A DNA stretch of 64,000 nucleotides from JAFGIG01 sp964397545 (lineage in GTDB: Bacteria; SDB-A): positions 124,001-188,000 of the forward strand of contig CAYNIW010000001.1 of the NCBI GenBank assembly GCA_964397545.1, in the 5' to 3' direction. The position numbers were made by a program, and so were the translations under genes. Positions 49,892-58,531 of the stretch are shown here, piece after piece (the first letter of the stretch is position 1; each line of letters opens with the position of its first letter). A model generated the notes under the pieces. That model was not told the DNA's origin. It worked only from the letters and a program-made list of their open reading frames with translations, and did no database searches.

Positions 49892-51883
49892 ATGACCTAC
49901 AGAAAAAATTTTCCTTTATACGGATTGCTTCTCGGATTGATTGTCACAGTGACTTTTCTGATGTTCTGGTTTTCAATGATGCTGATGAAAAACGGCGAAA
50001 AAGCAATCCTTTCGATGACTGAAAAAGAGCTTCTGGCTCTTTCATCGGCATACAGCCAGAGCATTCAGCAGCTCTATTCATCCGGTCAGGTAAAAGACAA
50101 CCTGTTGAAACTGTTTGCTCTTTCAGCCGCCCATATGGTAGCGAAGCACCCTGATATCAGCGGAGAAGAGCTCAGGATAATAGCCTTGGAAAACAATCTG
50201 GCGAGAATAGACGTTCTCGACAGTGCAGGCAGAGTAGTTTCATCTTCGTCTGAAAATTTAGAAATTCCATACTATCCCGGCCTTAAATTCCTGACCAGCG
50301 GAAGAAGAAACGAGATAATAATTTGGTCAACCGAAAGAACAGATTCAATAATAGGAATACCATTTAGAAGTTATAAACTGGCGGCGGTGAGAACAGAAGG
50401 AAACGGTGCTGTTGTCGTCTATCTTGACGAGTCCTTCGTCAGTTCAGTTATGACATACGCTTCTGTGTCCAAACTAGTCAAAGACGTCGGAACGTCCCCT
50501 GGATTCGCGTATGTTGCCGTTCAAGGTTTTGAAGGCATTATTTCTGCTTCGGGAAGAATTGAACAGCTGTCGAAAATCGAGGACGATTCAATTCTCCTTT
50601 CAGTGGTAAGAATACAGAAAGCGAAAGTAAGGGAGGCGGTTTTTCGGGGAAAAGTAATTTACGAAGTCGTCTCTCCGCTCAGCTACGAAGGCGTCCCCAA
50701 AGGAGTTATCAGAATAGGAATATATCTTGACGACTATCAAAAAATAATAAGCGAATACAGGCAGAGAATTGTGCTGATGTTTGTTTTTCTGTGGCTGACC
50801 CTCTTTTTTTCTTTTATCGCCGCTGTTCTCGGGTTGAGATATTTTTCGGTTAAAAAAGAGCTTCTTTCCGCTGAAAGCGTGACGAGTAAGCTTGTGGATT
50901 CCGCAAATTATGGAATATTTATAGTAAACAGAGAGCTGGAGTTCATAAGAATTAATGAATACGGGCGCGCTCTTTTCGGCATAGGAAACATAGATATCAG
51001 AAAACTAAAATACAAAGAAATTTTCGGCAAAGACGAGCTTTGCATAGTAAAGACTTCCGCAAACGAAAGAGAAATAAAAGACCTTCTTGTCAATATAGAC
51101 CTTCCTTCGGGGAAGAAAGAAGAATTTCTTCTCGACACAGTGGTGTTGAGAAATCCTGACGGAATAATCGGCATTGTGTCTTTACTCAAGGATTTCAAAT
51201 TTTTCAAAATTGAAAGAGAGCTTGAAACTGAAAGGGAGAAATTAAAGGACATATCCCAGATGACTACTTCGATAGCCCATGAATTGAGGAATCCTCTGAA
51301 CGCGGTTTCCATAGCGGCGCAAAGACTCGAAAAAGAAATCGATTTTAGCGAGGAAGATGAAAGAAAAGATATTCTAAAAATGATGTCTTCTGCGGTAGAG
51401 TCTTTGGAAAGAAAACTCGGCAACCTTCTGATGTTCGCGAAAACTTCGAAGTCAGCAGGACTGCCGGTAGACATGATTCAGGTTTTATTGGACCTGAAAA
51501 AGATACACGGACTTATTAGGATTCATGTGAAACCTTCGGGAAGCGAGGTTTTTATAACAGGCGACAAAACAGATTTTTACAGATTTTTTGACAATATGAT
51601 TGACAATTCAATCAAAGCGGGTTCAAAAAATATCTGGATAGAAGTAACGGATGGAAAAGAGAGTATTGAAATCCTCTTCAGCGACGACGGTTCGGGAATT
51701 CCCTATAAGCACAGAGACGACATATTCGAGCCTTATTTCACAACAAACCCGTCGGGCACAGGTCTCGGGCTGTTCATAGTCAAAAAAATCGTGGAGGAAT
51801 ACGGAGGAGATGTCGTTTTGGCGAATCTGCGGGAAAAAGGCGCTTCTTTCAGAATAACGCTGTCGAAAAAGAGCGATGCCTAA
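49892..51883 (+). CDS. Membrane sensor histidine kinase
   Basis: About 663 residues from the ATG at 49892 (an earlier TTG at 49856 is possible). Two membrane helices (~5-30 and ~290-315) flank an extracytoplasmic sensing domain of the dCache/sensor type. A PAS-like domain (FIVNRELEFIRINEYGRALF) precedes the kinase core: the phosphoacceptor His in TTSIAHELRNPLNA, then DDGSGIP and GTGLGLFIVKKIV. Partner gene overlaps its stop by eight bases. A cell-envelope signal is likely because LptD follows in the operon. Confidence 0.9.
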   Translation: MTYRKNFPLYGLLLGLIVTVTFLMFWFSMMLMKNGEKAILSMTEKELLALSSAYSQSIQQLYSSGQVKDNLLKLFALSAAHMVAKHPDISGEELRIIALENNLARIDVLDSAGRVVSSSSENLEIPYYPGLKFLTSGRRNEIIIWSTERTDSIIGIPFRSYKLAAVRTEGNGAVVVYLDESFVSSVMTYASVSKLVKDVGTSPGFAYVAVQGFEGIISASGRIEQLSKIEDDSILLSVVRIQKAKVREAVFRGKVIYEVVSPLSYEGVPKGVIRIGIYLDDYQKIISEYRQRIVLMFVFLWLTLFFSFIAAVLGLRYFSVKKELLSAESVTSKLVDSANYGIFIVNRELEFIRINEYGRALFGIGNIDIRKLKYKEIFGKDELCIVKTSANEREIKDLLVNIDLPSGKKEEFLLDTVVLRNPDGIIGIVSLLKDFKFFKIERELETEREKLKDISQMTTSIAHELRNPLNAVSIAAQRLEKEIDFSEEDERKDILKMMSSAVESLERKLGNLLMFAKTSKSAGLPVDMIQVLLDLKKIHGLIRIHVKPSGSEVFITGDKTDFYRFFDNMIDNSIKAGSKNIWIEVTDGKESIEILFSDDGSGIPYKHRDDIFEPYFTTNPSGTGLGLFIVKKIVEEYGGDVVLANLREKGASFRITLSKKSDA

Positions 51884-53207
51884 AAAAGCTTTCAAACTTC
51901 TTGTAATTGACGACGAGAAAGACCAGAAAGACCTTCTCGCCGGAGCTCTCACAAAAGAAGGCTATGAAGTTGTTACAGCTTCGGATTTTACCCAGGCGAC
52001 CGCGGTTTTCGACAATTCTCTCGTAGATATGGTCATAACGGACATGAAACTCGGCGAGGGAAAAGACGGAATAGCGATCCTCGAATACTGCAGAAAGACA
52101 AACCCCGAAATACCTGTAGTGCTGATAACCGCTTACGGAAACATAGACAGCGCGGTCACCGCCATGAAATACGGAGCTTATTACTATCTTACAAAACCCA
52201 TAAAACTCGAAGAACTGACAGAACTTGTCAGGAAGGCAATAGAGGAACTTGAAATTATAAGAGACAGCAGAATCCTTCAGGATATGTATGTCGAAGAATT
52301 TTCCGAGCATCCGATTGTGGCTCAAAGCCGTGAAATGAAGGAGGTTCTGTCTCTCGTTTCGAGAGTCGCAAATTATAATATATCCGTTCTTCTGACGGGA
52401 GAAAGCGGGGTGGGAAAAGAAGTTGTCGCAAGAGCTATTCACAGGACTTCTTCAAGAAAGGAAAAGCCTTTCATTGCGGTCAACTGTTCTGCCATACCTG
52501 AAACTCTTCTCGAAGCAGAACTTTTCGGCGCGGAGAAAGGCGCATACACAGGAGCGGTATCGTCAAGAAAAGGAAGACTTGAACTGGCTGAAGGAGGAAC
52601 TCTTTTTCTGGATGAAATAGGAGATATTTCACCGGTCATACAGGTAAAACTGCTCAGATTTCTCTCTGAAAAAACGTATGAAAAACTCGGAGGAGAAAAA
52701 ACTATCGAATCAGACGTCAGGATAATTGCGGCGACGAACAGAGACCTTTCTGCGGAGATGAAGAATGGAAATTTCAGAGAGGATTTGTTTTACAGGCTGA
52801 ATGTCGTAAACATAGACATACCTCCGCTTAGGGAGAGAAGAGAAGATATAATACCGCTTGCGAGAAGGATACTCAAAAACCTTTCAGATAAAAATCCTGA
52901 GAAAAAAGAGCTCCGTCTGTCGTGGGAAGCGGAAAAAACACTCGTGACTTGCAATTGGCATGGAAATATAAGGGAGCTTGAAAATGCAATTCAAAGGGCT
53001 TTTGTCCTTTCAAGAGGAGAGTCGATAGTTATATCCGATTTTTCATTAAAACATCAAGGAGAAGACCTTTCTCTCGAATCAGTTGAAAAAAGGCATATTT
53101 CCAGAGTTCTTTCAATTACATCGGGTAATTTGCAGAAAGCATCCGACATACTGAAAATTCACAGAAACACACTAAGAGAAAAAATGAACAGGCTCGGTCT
53201 GAAGTGA
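51876..53207 (+). CDS. NtrC-family sigma-54-dependent response regulator
   Basis: Second activator of this class in the window. Receiver with phosphoacceptor D56 (VITDMKLGE), AAA+ domain with GESGVGKE, the loop GAYTGA (Tyr for Phe, still a common variant) and a Fis-type C-terminus (LQKASDILKIHRNTLREKM). 443 residues. It overlaps both the kinase stop and the lptD start (GTGA), so the three are translationally linked. Its targets cannot be told from the window. Confidence 0.95.
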   Translation: MPKKAFKLLVIDDEKDQKDLLAGALTKEGYEVVTASDFTQATAVFDNSLVDMVITDMKLGEGKDGIAILEYCRKTNPEIPVVLITAYGNIDSAVTAMKYGAYYYLTKPIKLEELTELVRKAIEELEIIRDSRILQDMYVEEFSEHPIVAQSREMKEVLSLVSRVANYNISVLLTGESGVGKEVVARAIHRTSSRKEKPFIAVNCSAIPETLLEAELFGAEKGAYTGAVSSRKGRLELAEGGTLFLDEIGDISPVIQVKLLRFLSEKTYEKLGGEKTIESDVRIIAATNRDLSAEMKNGNFREDLFYRLNVVNIDIPPLRERREDIIPLARRILKNLSDKNPEKKELRLSWEAEKTLVTCNWHGNIRELENAIQRAFVLSRGESIVISDFSLKHQGEDLSLESVEKRHISRVLSITSGNLQKASDILKIHRNTLREKMNRLGLK

Positions 53208-55264
53208 ACGCTGTCTTTTTTATATTTTTCGGTTTATTAAACTCTACGGAAACCATTTCGTATTCTTGCGGGAAAATGGTGTATGACTGGCTTGCAAACA
53301 AAGTTATTCTCTACGACTCTGCTTATATAGAATACGGAGACATTAAACTTTTCGGAGACACAATTATTTACTTTCCCGACGAAAAAGTTATTGAAGTTTC
53401 CGGAAATATGAAAATTGTCCAGAAAGACCAGGAATTGACAGGAGAACGGATGATTTTCAACATCGACACTAAATACGGAATAGTCGATGGAGGAAAAACA
53501 GCCATAACGGAAGGCTTTTTCACGGGTGATACCGTATGGCAGATAAAAAGCGATCTCTGGTTTGTCTCCCGGGGAACATTCACAACTTGCGACGAAGAAG
53601 TCCCTCATTATCATTTTTGGGGAAAAGCAATGGTGGTCGAACAGAAAGGCATGCTGATAGCCGAACCGGTTATTCTTTATATTGGGAATGTCCCTGTTTT
53701 CGCTTTACCCTGGTGGTTTTTTCCCGTAAAAAAAGGAAGATACAGCGGCTTCCTTTTTCCGAACGTAGGCAACAGTTCGACCGAAGGACGGTATGTAAAA
53801 AACATAGCTTATTTTTGGGCGATCAACGATTATTCAGACGCGACTTTTTCTCTTGACATAATGGAAAAAAAAGGCGCGAGGTTTAACTTTTCAGGAATAT
53901 ATCTTATCAAACCGTTTCTTTCTGGAAATTTGGGATTCGGATATATAAGGGAGACAGACACCGGAATAGAAAGGTGGAGAATTGAGGGAAATCATTTTCA
54001 TCAGCTGAATTCGAGCACACAGATTCTCTCAAGAGTTGATTGGCAGAGTGATAAACGATACAGGATTGACTACGGAACGGATGTTCTCGTGGATCTGAAT
54101 AAAAGAACGTCATCATATATTTCCTTGTCTAAAAACTTCAAAATGCTTTCCGGGCAGGCTCTTATTCTGAGGAGCGAAGATCTGCTGAATGACAGAATTT
54201 CCTACCGGCTTCCCGACATATCATATACTTTTTTTTCCAAGAGAATATATACCGCACCAAACATCGTAAATCTCTATTTCACAAACTCAGGAAGATTTTT
54301 AAGAACAATTGAAAAAGATTCAATTAGTTCTTACGAAAAAGATGAGTTTTCTGCGAGCGCGGGACTTCAAAATCCTGTTAAAGTATTCAGACACTTCAGC
54401 TTGACGCCGAGCATAAATGCGAACGGACTGATAAGAAAAGAAGACACTCTCGATTCTTATTATTTCAGGCGGTCATGGACATCCTCGGTTTCGATTTCGA
54501 CTTTCTTATACGGTCTTTCAGACTGGAGTTTAGGGTCTTTGAAGAGAATAAGGCATGTTCTGAACCCTGTTGTTTCCTACATTTATTCACCGCCGTCAAT
54601 AGAAGGTTATTTCGGCGACACGTCTTATCAGCGAACCCTGGGCGAGACCCTGTCGAGAATGAATCTCTCCCTTCAGCAGTCTTTTCAGGTCAAATGGCAA
54701 TCCGGAGAACAGCAAAACAAATACGAACTTTTTTCGTTCGGATCTTCTGTCAATTATGATTTCGAGAAAAATGAAAAAAATTGGTCAAATTTTTCACTCT
54801 CACTCGACAGCAGATTTTCACAGAAAATCTCTATATCCTGTAGATGGGTTTATGACCCATACACTCTGGAGAGGTTGTCTTCTTCCTATTATCTGACGTC
54901 ATATCTTTCAGGTCAGATTGACAGATCTTTTTATTCAGACAACAATAGCCGACAATGGAATTTGACGACCGCATATTCATATTCGGAAAGCAAACTCTCT
55001 AAAAATCAGCAGATATGGTTTACGGCAGGATTCGATCCTGCTGACAACTGGAAAATATCATACAGCGCGAGATGGGACATTGAAGAAAACAGCATGGTCA
55101 ATCAATCCATCAGTATTCACAGGGATCTCCACTGTTGGGAAGCTTTTTTCACATGGCAGAAGTTCGGTGATGCATGGAACTATTCTTTCACGGTGAGGAT
55201 AAAAGCAATACAAGACGTGAGAGTGATGAGAAGCATGGTCAGCCTTCTGGTCCCCCGCATATAG
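53204..55264 (+). CDS. lptD: LPS-assembly outer-membrane protein LptD
   Basis: Outer-membrane barrel that inserts lipopolysaccharide. After a short leader, the N-terminal OstA/LptA-like domain reads SYSCGKMVYDWLANKVILYDS... region followed by IKLFGDTIIYFPDEK; the conserved LptD core includes TCDEEVPHYHFWGKA and PVFALPWWFFPVKKGRYSGF. The rest alternates strands to the C-terminal PRI. 686 residues, near family size. GTG start overlaps the preceding stop. Supports a diderm envelope. Confidence 0.85.
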   Translation: MNAVFFIFFGLLNSTETISYSCGKMVYDWLANKVILYDSAYIEYGDIKLFGDTIIYFPDEKVIEVSGNMKIVQKDQELTGERMIFNIDTKYGIVDGGKTAITEGFFTGDTVWQIKSDLWFVSRGTFTTCDEEVPHYHFWGKAMVVEQKGMLIAEPVILYIGNVPVFALPWWFFPVKKGRYSGFLFPNVGNSSTEGRYVKNIAYFWAINDYSDATFSLDIMEKKGARFNFSGIYLIKPFLSGNLGFGYIRETDTGIERWRIEGNHFHQLNSSTQILSRVDWQSDKRYRIDYGTDVLVDLNKRTSSYISLSKNFKMLSGQALILRSEDLLNDRISYRLPDISYTFFSKRIYTAPNIVNLYFTNSGRFLRTIEKDSISSYEKDEFSASAGLQNPVKVFRHFSLTPSINANGLIRKEDTLDSYYFRRSWTSSVSISTFLYGLSDWSLGSLKRIRHVLNPVVSYIYSPPSIEGYFGDTSYQRTLGETLSRMNLSLQQSFQVKWQSGEQQNKYELFSFGSSVNYDFEKNEKNWSNFSLSLDSRFSQKISISCRWVYDPYTLERLSSSYYLTSYLSGQIDRSFYSDNNSRQWNLTTAYSYSESKLSKNQQIWFTAGFDPADNWKISYSARWDIEENSMVNQSISIHRDLHCWEAFFTWQKFGDAWNYSFTVRIKAIQDVRVMRSMVSLLVPRI

Positions 55265-55380
55265 TGTTAAAAACGAAAAAAGTATTAAATAATGTATAAA
55301 AAAAGTTGACAAATACAATGTTTTGTGGTTTTGTCATAATTGATAAACAGTCAACAAACCTTAAAAGGGAGGTTGGTAGA

Positions 55381-55665
55381 ATGAACAAAGGCGAATTGAT
55401 AGATAGAATTGCCGCAGAGACAAAATTGACGAAAACACAATCACAAAAAGCTCTTGAAAGCTTTATCGGCGCAGTTCAAGAATCTCTGAAAAAAGGCAAA
55501 AAAGTGACGCTGGTCGGTTTCGGAACATTCGGCGTTAAAAACAGAAAAGCCCGCAAAGGCAGAAATCCCCAAACTCAGGAAATCATCAAGATCAAAGCTA
55601 AAAAGGTCCCTCATTTTTCTCCTTCGTCATCCTTGAAAGCAGTGGTTGACAAAACGAAAAAATAA
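55381..55665 (+). CDS. hup: HU-family DNA-binding protein
   Basis: Histone-like dimer that bends DNA. 94 residues starting MNKGELIDRIAAETKLTKTQ, with the family signature GFGTFGVKNRKARKGRNPQT and a C-terminal VPHFSPSSSLK. Start ATG at 55381 with GGGAGG eight bases upstream; earlier in-frame starts lie inside the promoter region. TTGACAAATACAAT lies 62-75 bases upstream, the same 14-mer as at the nrdR promoter. A perfect terminator follows at 55697, inside the next gene. Confidence 0.96.
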   Translation: MNKGELIDRIAAETKLTKTQSQKALESFIGAVQESLKKGKKVTLVGFGTFGVKNRKARKGRNPQTQEIIKIKAKKVPHFSPSSSLKAVVDKTKK

Positions 55666-55673
55666 AAAGGTCT

Positions 55674-56255
55674 GTGCGGGAGAAGATTTTTTTAGCCTCC
55701 GCCTCAAGCAGGCGGAGTTTTTTTCTTAGTGCTTTAAAAGTTGAATTTTCAGTTATAATCCCCGAAGTCGATGAAACTCCCTTCAGAGGGGAGTTGCCAT
55801 TGGAATACGCCGTTCGGATGGCAAAGGAAAAGTTTTCAGACGCGGCAAAAAAACTGGAAAGAGAAGATCTCTATATTGTGAGTGCAGACACAGTTGTCGC
55901 GATCGATGAAAACATTCTTCTCAAACCGGTCTCAAGAGAAGAAGCTCTAGGTCATATTAAAAAGCTTTCGGGTAAATGGCATACTGTGCTGACCGCGCTT
56001 GTCTGCGGTTTTAAGGATAAAATCATCTCGGAGGTCTCCTCCACAGAAGTCTGTTTTAGAGAACTTAATGAAAATGAAATCTCTTTATATCTTTCAAGCA
56101 ATGAATGGCTGGGGAAGGCAGGAGCCTACGCCGTTCAGGGATTGGGGGGATTCATGGTAGACGGAATAAAAGGAGCTGTCGACAACGTGGTAGGATTTCC
56201 CGTTTCGCTTTTTTTATCAATGGCTGAAAAGCATGGGATATCTTTCCAAGGATGA
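55674..56255 (+). CDS. maf: Maf-like nucleoside triphosphate pyrophosphatase
   Basis: House-cleaning pyrophosphatase acting on dTTP/UTP or modified nucleotides. The family N-terminus LASASSRR is present, then VDETPFRGELP and SADTVVAIDENILLKP with catalytic acids. 193 residues. GTG start at 55674, nine bases after the HU stop, with AAAAGG upstream. Its codons for ASASSRRSFF form a strong intrinsic terminator (55697-55724), so expression may be reduced unless that hairpin is melted by ribosomes. Overlaps comEA by 23 bases. Confidence 0.92.
   Translation: MREKIFLASASSRRSFFLSALKVEFSVIIPEVDETPFRGELPLEYAVRMAKEKFSDAAKKLEREDLYIVSADTVVAIDENILLKPVSREEALGHIKKLSGKWHTVLTALVCGFKDKIISEVSSTEVCFRELNENEISLYLSSNEWLGKAGAYAVQGLGGFMVDGIKGAVDNVVGFPVSLFLSMAEKHGISFQG
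55697..55724 (+). terminator. Intrinsic terminator of HU, embedded in the maf coding start
   Basis: CTCCGCCT, loop CAAGC, AGGCGGAG, then seven T. The 8-bp stem is perfect, and the same bases encode Maf residues Ala-Ser-Ala-Ser-Ser-Arg-Arg-Ser-Phe-Phe. Confidence 0.85.
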
Positions 56256-56724
56256 GCTGATACTTCTCTGCCTTTTGCTTTTTGTTTTCACAGCGGGCGC
56301 TTTAGGATGCATAATAAGGGAGAAGAGAAACAGCAGGGTTGATTTCGTAAGCCGGAATGAAAGAATTCTTTTTTGGGCTGATTTCTTTGCTGAAAAAAAA
56401 GATCAGATATCAAGCATTTTCATTGAGTCAAATGATGCTGTTTTTACTTCAGAATTATTAGATCCTGAGTCTGTTGGAATCGAGACTGTTATGAAACCAG
56501 GAGATCAAATAGTCACAGAGGTAAGCGTAAATTTTCCTGTCAACATAAACACGGCGGACAGAGCAAAACTCGAAACTCTTCCGGGCATCGGACCGGTTTT
56601 AGCTCAGAGAATAATCGATTACAGGAATACCAACGGGAATTTTACCAGAAAGCAGGATATACAGAACGTCAGAGGCATAGGCCCGGTCAAATATTCTAAA
56701 ATTGAAAGCTTGATAGCTCTATGA
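56233..56724 (+). CDS. ComEA-like helix-hairpin-helix protein
   Basis: 163 residues: an N-terminal membrane segment (ILLCLLLFVFTAGALG), a spacer, then a ComEA-type DNA-binding HhH domain (VNINTADRAKLETLPGIGPVLAQRIIDYRN, where the first stretch is the marker, then QNVRGIGPVKYSKIESL). It overlaps Maf by 23 bases. ComEA homologues bind DNA for uptake, which fits the pilus motor genes that follow; the gene might also be a general HhH membrane protein. Confidence 0.85.
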   Translation: MGYLSKDELILLCLLLFVFTAGALGCIIREKRNSRVDFVSRNERILFWADFFAEKKDQISSIFIESNDAVFTSELLDPESVGIETVMKPGDQIVTEVSVNFPVNINTADRAKLETLPGIGPVLAQRIIDYRNTNGNFTRKQDIQNVRGIGPVKYSKIESLIAL

Positions 56725-56770
56725 TCTTCCCGGTCTAAATACATAAAAATAAAGATATAAATCAATTTAA

Positions 56771-56799
56771 TTGACAAAATTCTGACCGCATTTAATAAT
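56771..56799 (+). promoter_or_regulatory. Sigma-70-type promoter for the pil cluster
   Basis: TTGACA (56771-56776), 17-base spacer, AATAAT (56794-56799). Start would be near 56806, 16 bases before the pilB ATG. A short palindrome CAATT-t-AATTG (56763-56773) overlaps the -35. Confidence 0.6.
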
Positions 56800-56821
56800 T
56801 TTTTATGTATCTGAGAGAAAT

Positions 56822-58531
56822 ATGAAAATTGGCGAAATACTCATAAGTGAAAACCTGATCACTAAGGATCAGCTCGACAAAGCTCTCGTCGAACAGCAAA
56901 GGCGAGGAACCGGAAAACTCGGAAGTATAATGGTTCACCTTGGTTATATAAAGGAAGCACAGCTTGTGCAGGCGCTCGGTAAAAAGCTTCATGTTCCCGG
57001 AATAGAAATTGGAGCGCTGAATCTCGACAGGAACATAATTAAGATTGTTCCGGCAAATATGGCGATAAAATATCAGATGATACCGATTTCAAGAGTGGGA
57101 AAAACTCTGAGGATAGCGATGGTAAACCCGTTCGACCAAGGGGCTATTGAAGCGGTTAGATTCGGTCTCGGTTATGAAATTGAACCTGTCGTAGCAGCTG
57201 AAAGCGCTGTCCTGAACGCTCTCGGAAAATACTACAAAATTCAGGGAGCCCTCGATGTCGTAACTTCTACGGTTGACGTCGTAGACGACTCGGATATTCT
57301 TCTGGGCGCAGATTCCATAGAAATCGGAAAAGGGATTATGGATCTTGAAAGGCTTGAGAGCGAATCGAAAGCTCCGGCTCAGCAGTTTGTTTCAAAGATG
57401 CTCAAAATGGCTGTTGACAAAAAATGCTCGGATTTTCATGTTGAACCCTATGAAAAAGAGCTTCGTGTCCGTTTTAGAATAGACGGCCTTCTTCACGAGA
57501 TTGCATCGCCGAATTTCGCCCTGGGTCAGAGCATTACAACTTATATCAAACTCCTCGGCGGCATGAAGCCGGATGAGAGGAGAAGACCTCAGGACGGCAG
57601 AATAACTATGAAAGCCGGCAGCAGGCTTGTAGATTTCAGGATAGCTGTGATCCCTACTATTTTCGGAGAAAAGATTACAGTCAGAGTTCTCGACAAAGCC
57701 AATGTCAGTTTCAAGGTGGATGATCTGGGCATGGACATGAGAGGTCTTGAATATTTTAAGAAGGCCATTCACAATCCCTACGGAATAATAATTGTCAGCG
57801 GCCCGAGCGGATGCGGCAAGACTACTTCTCTTTACGCCGCTATGACTGAAATAAACAGCGTCGAAATAAATATTACTACTGCTGAGGATCCCGTAGAGTA
57901 TATCCTTCAGGGTATCAATCAGGTGCAGATGAGCCAGTCCGCGGGTTTGACCTTCGCTCTGGCGCTAAGGGCTTATCTAAGGCAGGACCCTAATGTGATA
58001 ATGGTTGGAGAAGTAAGAGACAGGGAAACGGCTGAAATAGCCGTCAGAGCTTCTCTGACGGGTCACCTTGTGCTGTCTTCCGTCCACAGCAACACAGCGG
58101 CATCAACTGTCACAAGGCTTGTCGATATGGGAGTCGAGCCGTTTCTCATAGCTTCCACGCTGACTCTTGTCGTAGCTCAAAGACTCATAAAAAAAACATG
58201 TCCTCACTGCAGAAGACAGATAAGAATTTCTGAACACGTTTTAAAAGAAGTCGGAGTTGATCCCGAAAGATTCAGCAAAGTTGCTCTATTCAAAGGAGTC
58301 GGATGCGAAAATTGTCAGAAGACAGGTTACGCTGGCAGAAGGGCGATTTTCGAAGTCATGTATATGTCGCCGAGACTCAAAGAACTCGTTTTGAACAGAG
58401 TTACAGCCGATGAACTAAACAGAGCGGCCGTAGAGGAAGGTATGGTAACATTGAGAGAGCACGGTTTTATGTCTGTCATGGCTCAGGAGACGGACATAGA
58501 GGAAGTGATAAAAGAAACGGCGGAACTCTGA
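56822..58531 (+). CDS. pilB: PilB/GspE-type secretion ATPase (first copy)
   Basis: Hexameric ATPase powering pilus extension. N-terminal MshEN/T2SSE_N-type region (about 1-150), Asp-box DKKCSDFHVEP, Walker A GPSGCGKTT, Walker B IMVGEVRDRETAEIA, His box SSVHSN, and a tetracysteine zinc site (CPHC ... CENC). 569 residues. It overlaps the second copy by one base (ATG after TGA). Which copy drives extension is unknown. No pilin gene is in view. Confidence 0.9.
   Translation: MKIGEILISENLITKDQLDKALVEQQRRGTGKLGSIMVHLGYIKEAQLVQALGKKLHVPGIEIGALNLDRNIIKIVPANMAIKYQMIPISRVGKTLRIAMVNPFDQGAIEAVRFGLGYEIEPVVAAESAVLNALGKYYKIQGALDVVTSTVDVVDDSDILLGADSIEIGKGIMDLERLESESKAPAQQFVSKMLKMAVDKKCSDFHVEPYEKELRVRFRIDGLLHEIASPNFALGQSITTYIKLLGGMKPDERRRPQDGRITMKAGSRLVDFRIAVIPTIFGEKITVRVLDKANVSFKVDDLGMDMRGLEYFKKAIHNPYGIIIVSGPSGCGKTTSLYAAMTEINSVEINITTAEDPVEYILQGINQVQMSQSAGLTFALALRAYLRQDPNVIMVGEVRDRETAEIAVRASLTGHLVLSSVHSNTAASTVTRLVDMGVEPFLIASTLTLVVAQRLIKKTCPHCRRQIRISEHVLKEVGVDPERFSKVALFKGVGCENCQKTGYAGRRAIFEVMYMSPRLKELVLNRVTADELNRAAVEEGMVTLREHGFMSVMAQETDIEEVIKETAEL

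Noticed and set aside
55306..55380. Complete sigma-70 promoter for HU
   Set aside because: TTGACA is perfect, but the hexamer after a 17-base spacer is TTTTGT and the good CATAAT lies 23 bases away; I report only the -35-like motif.
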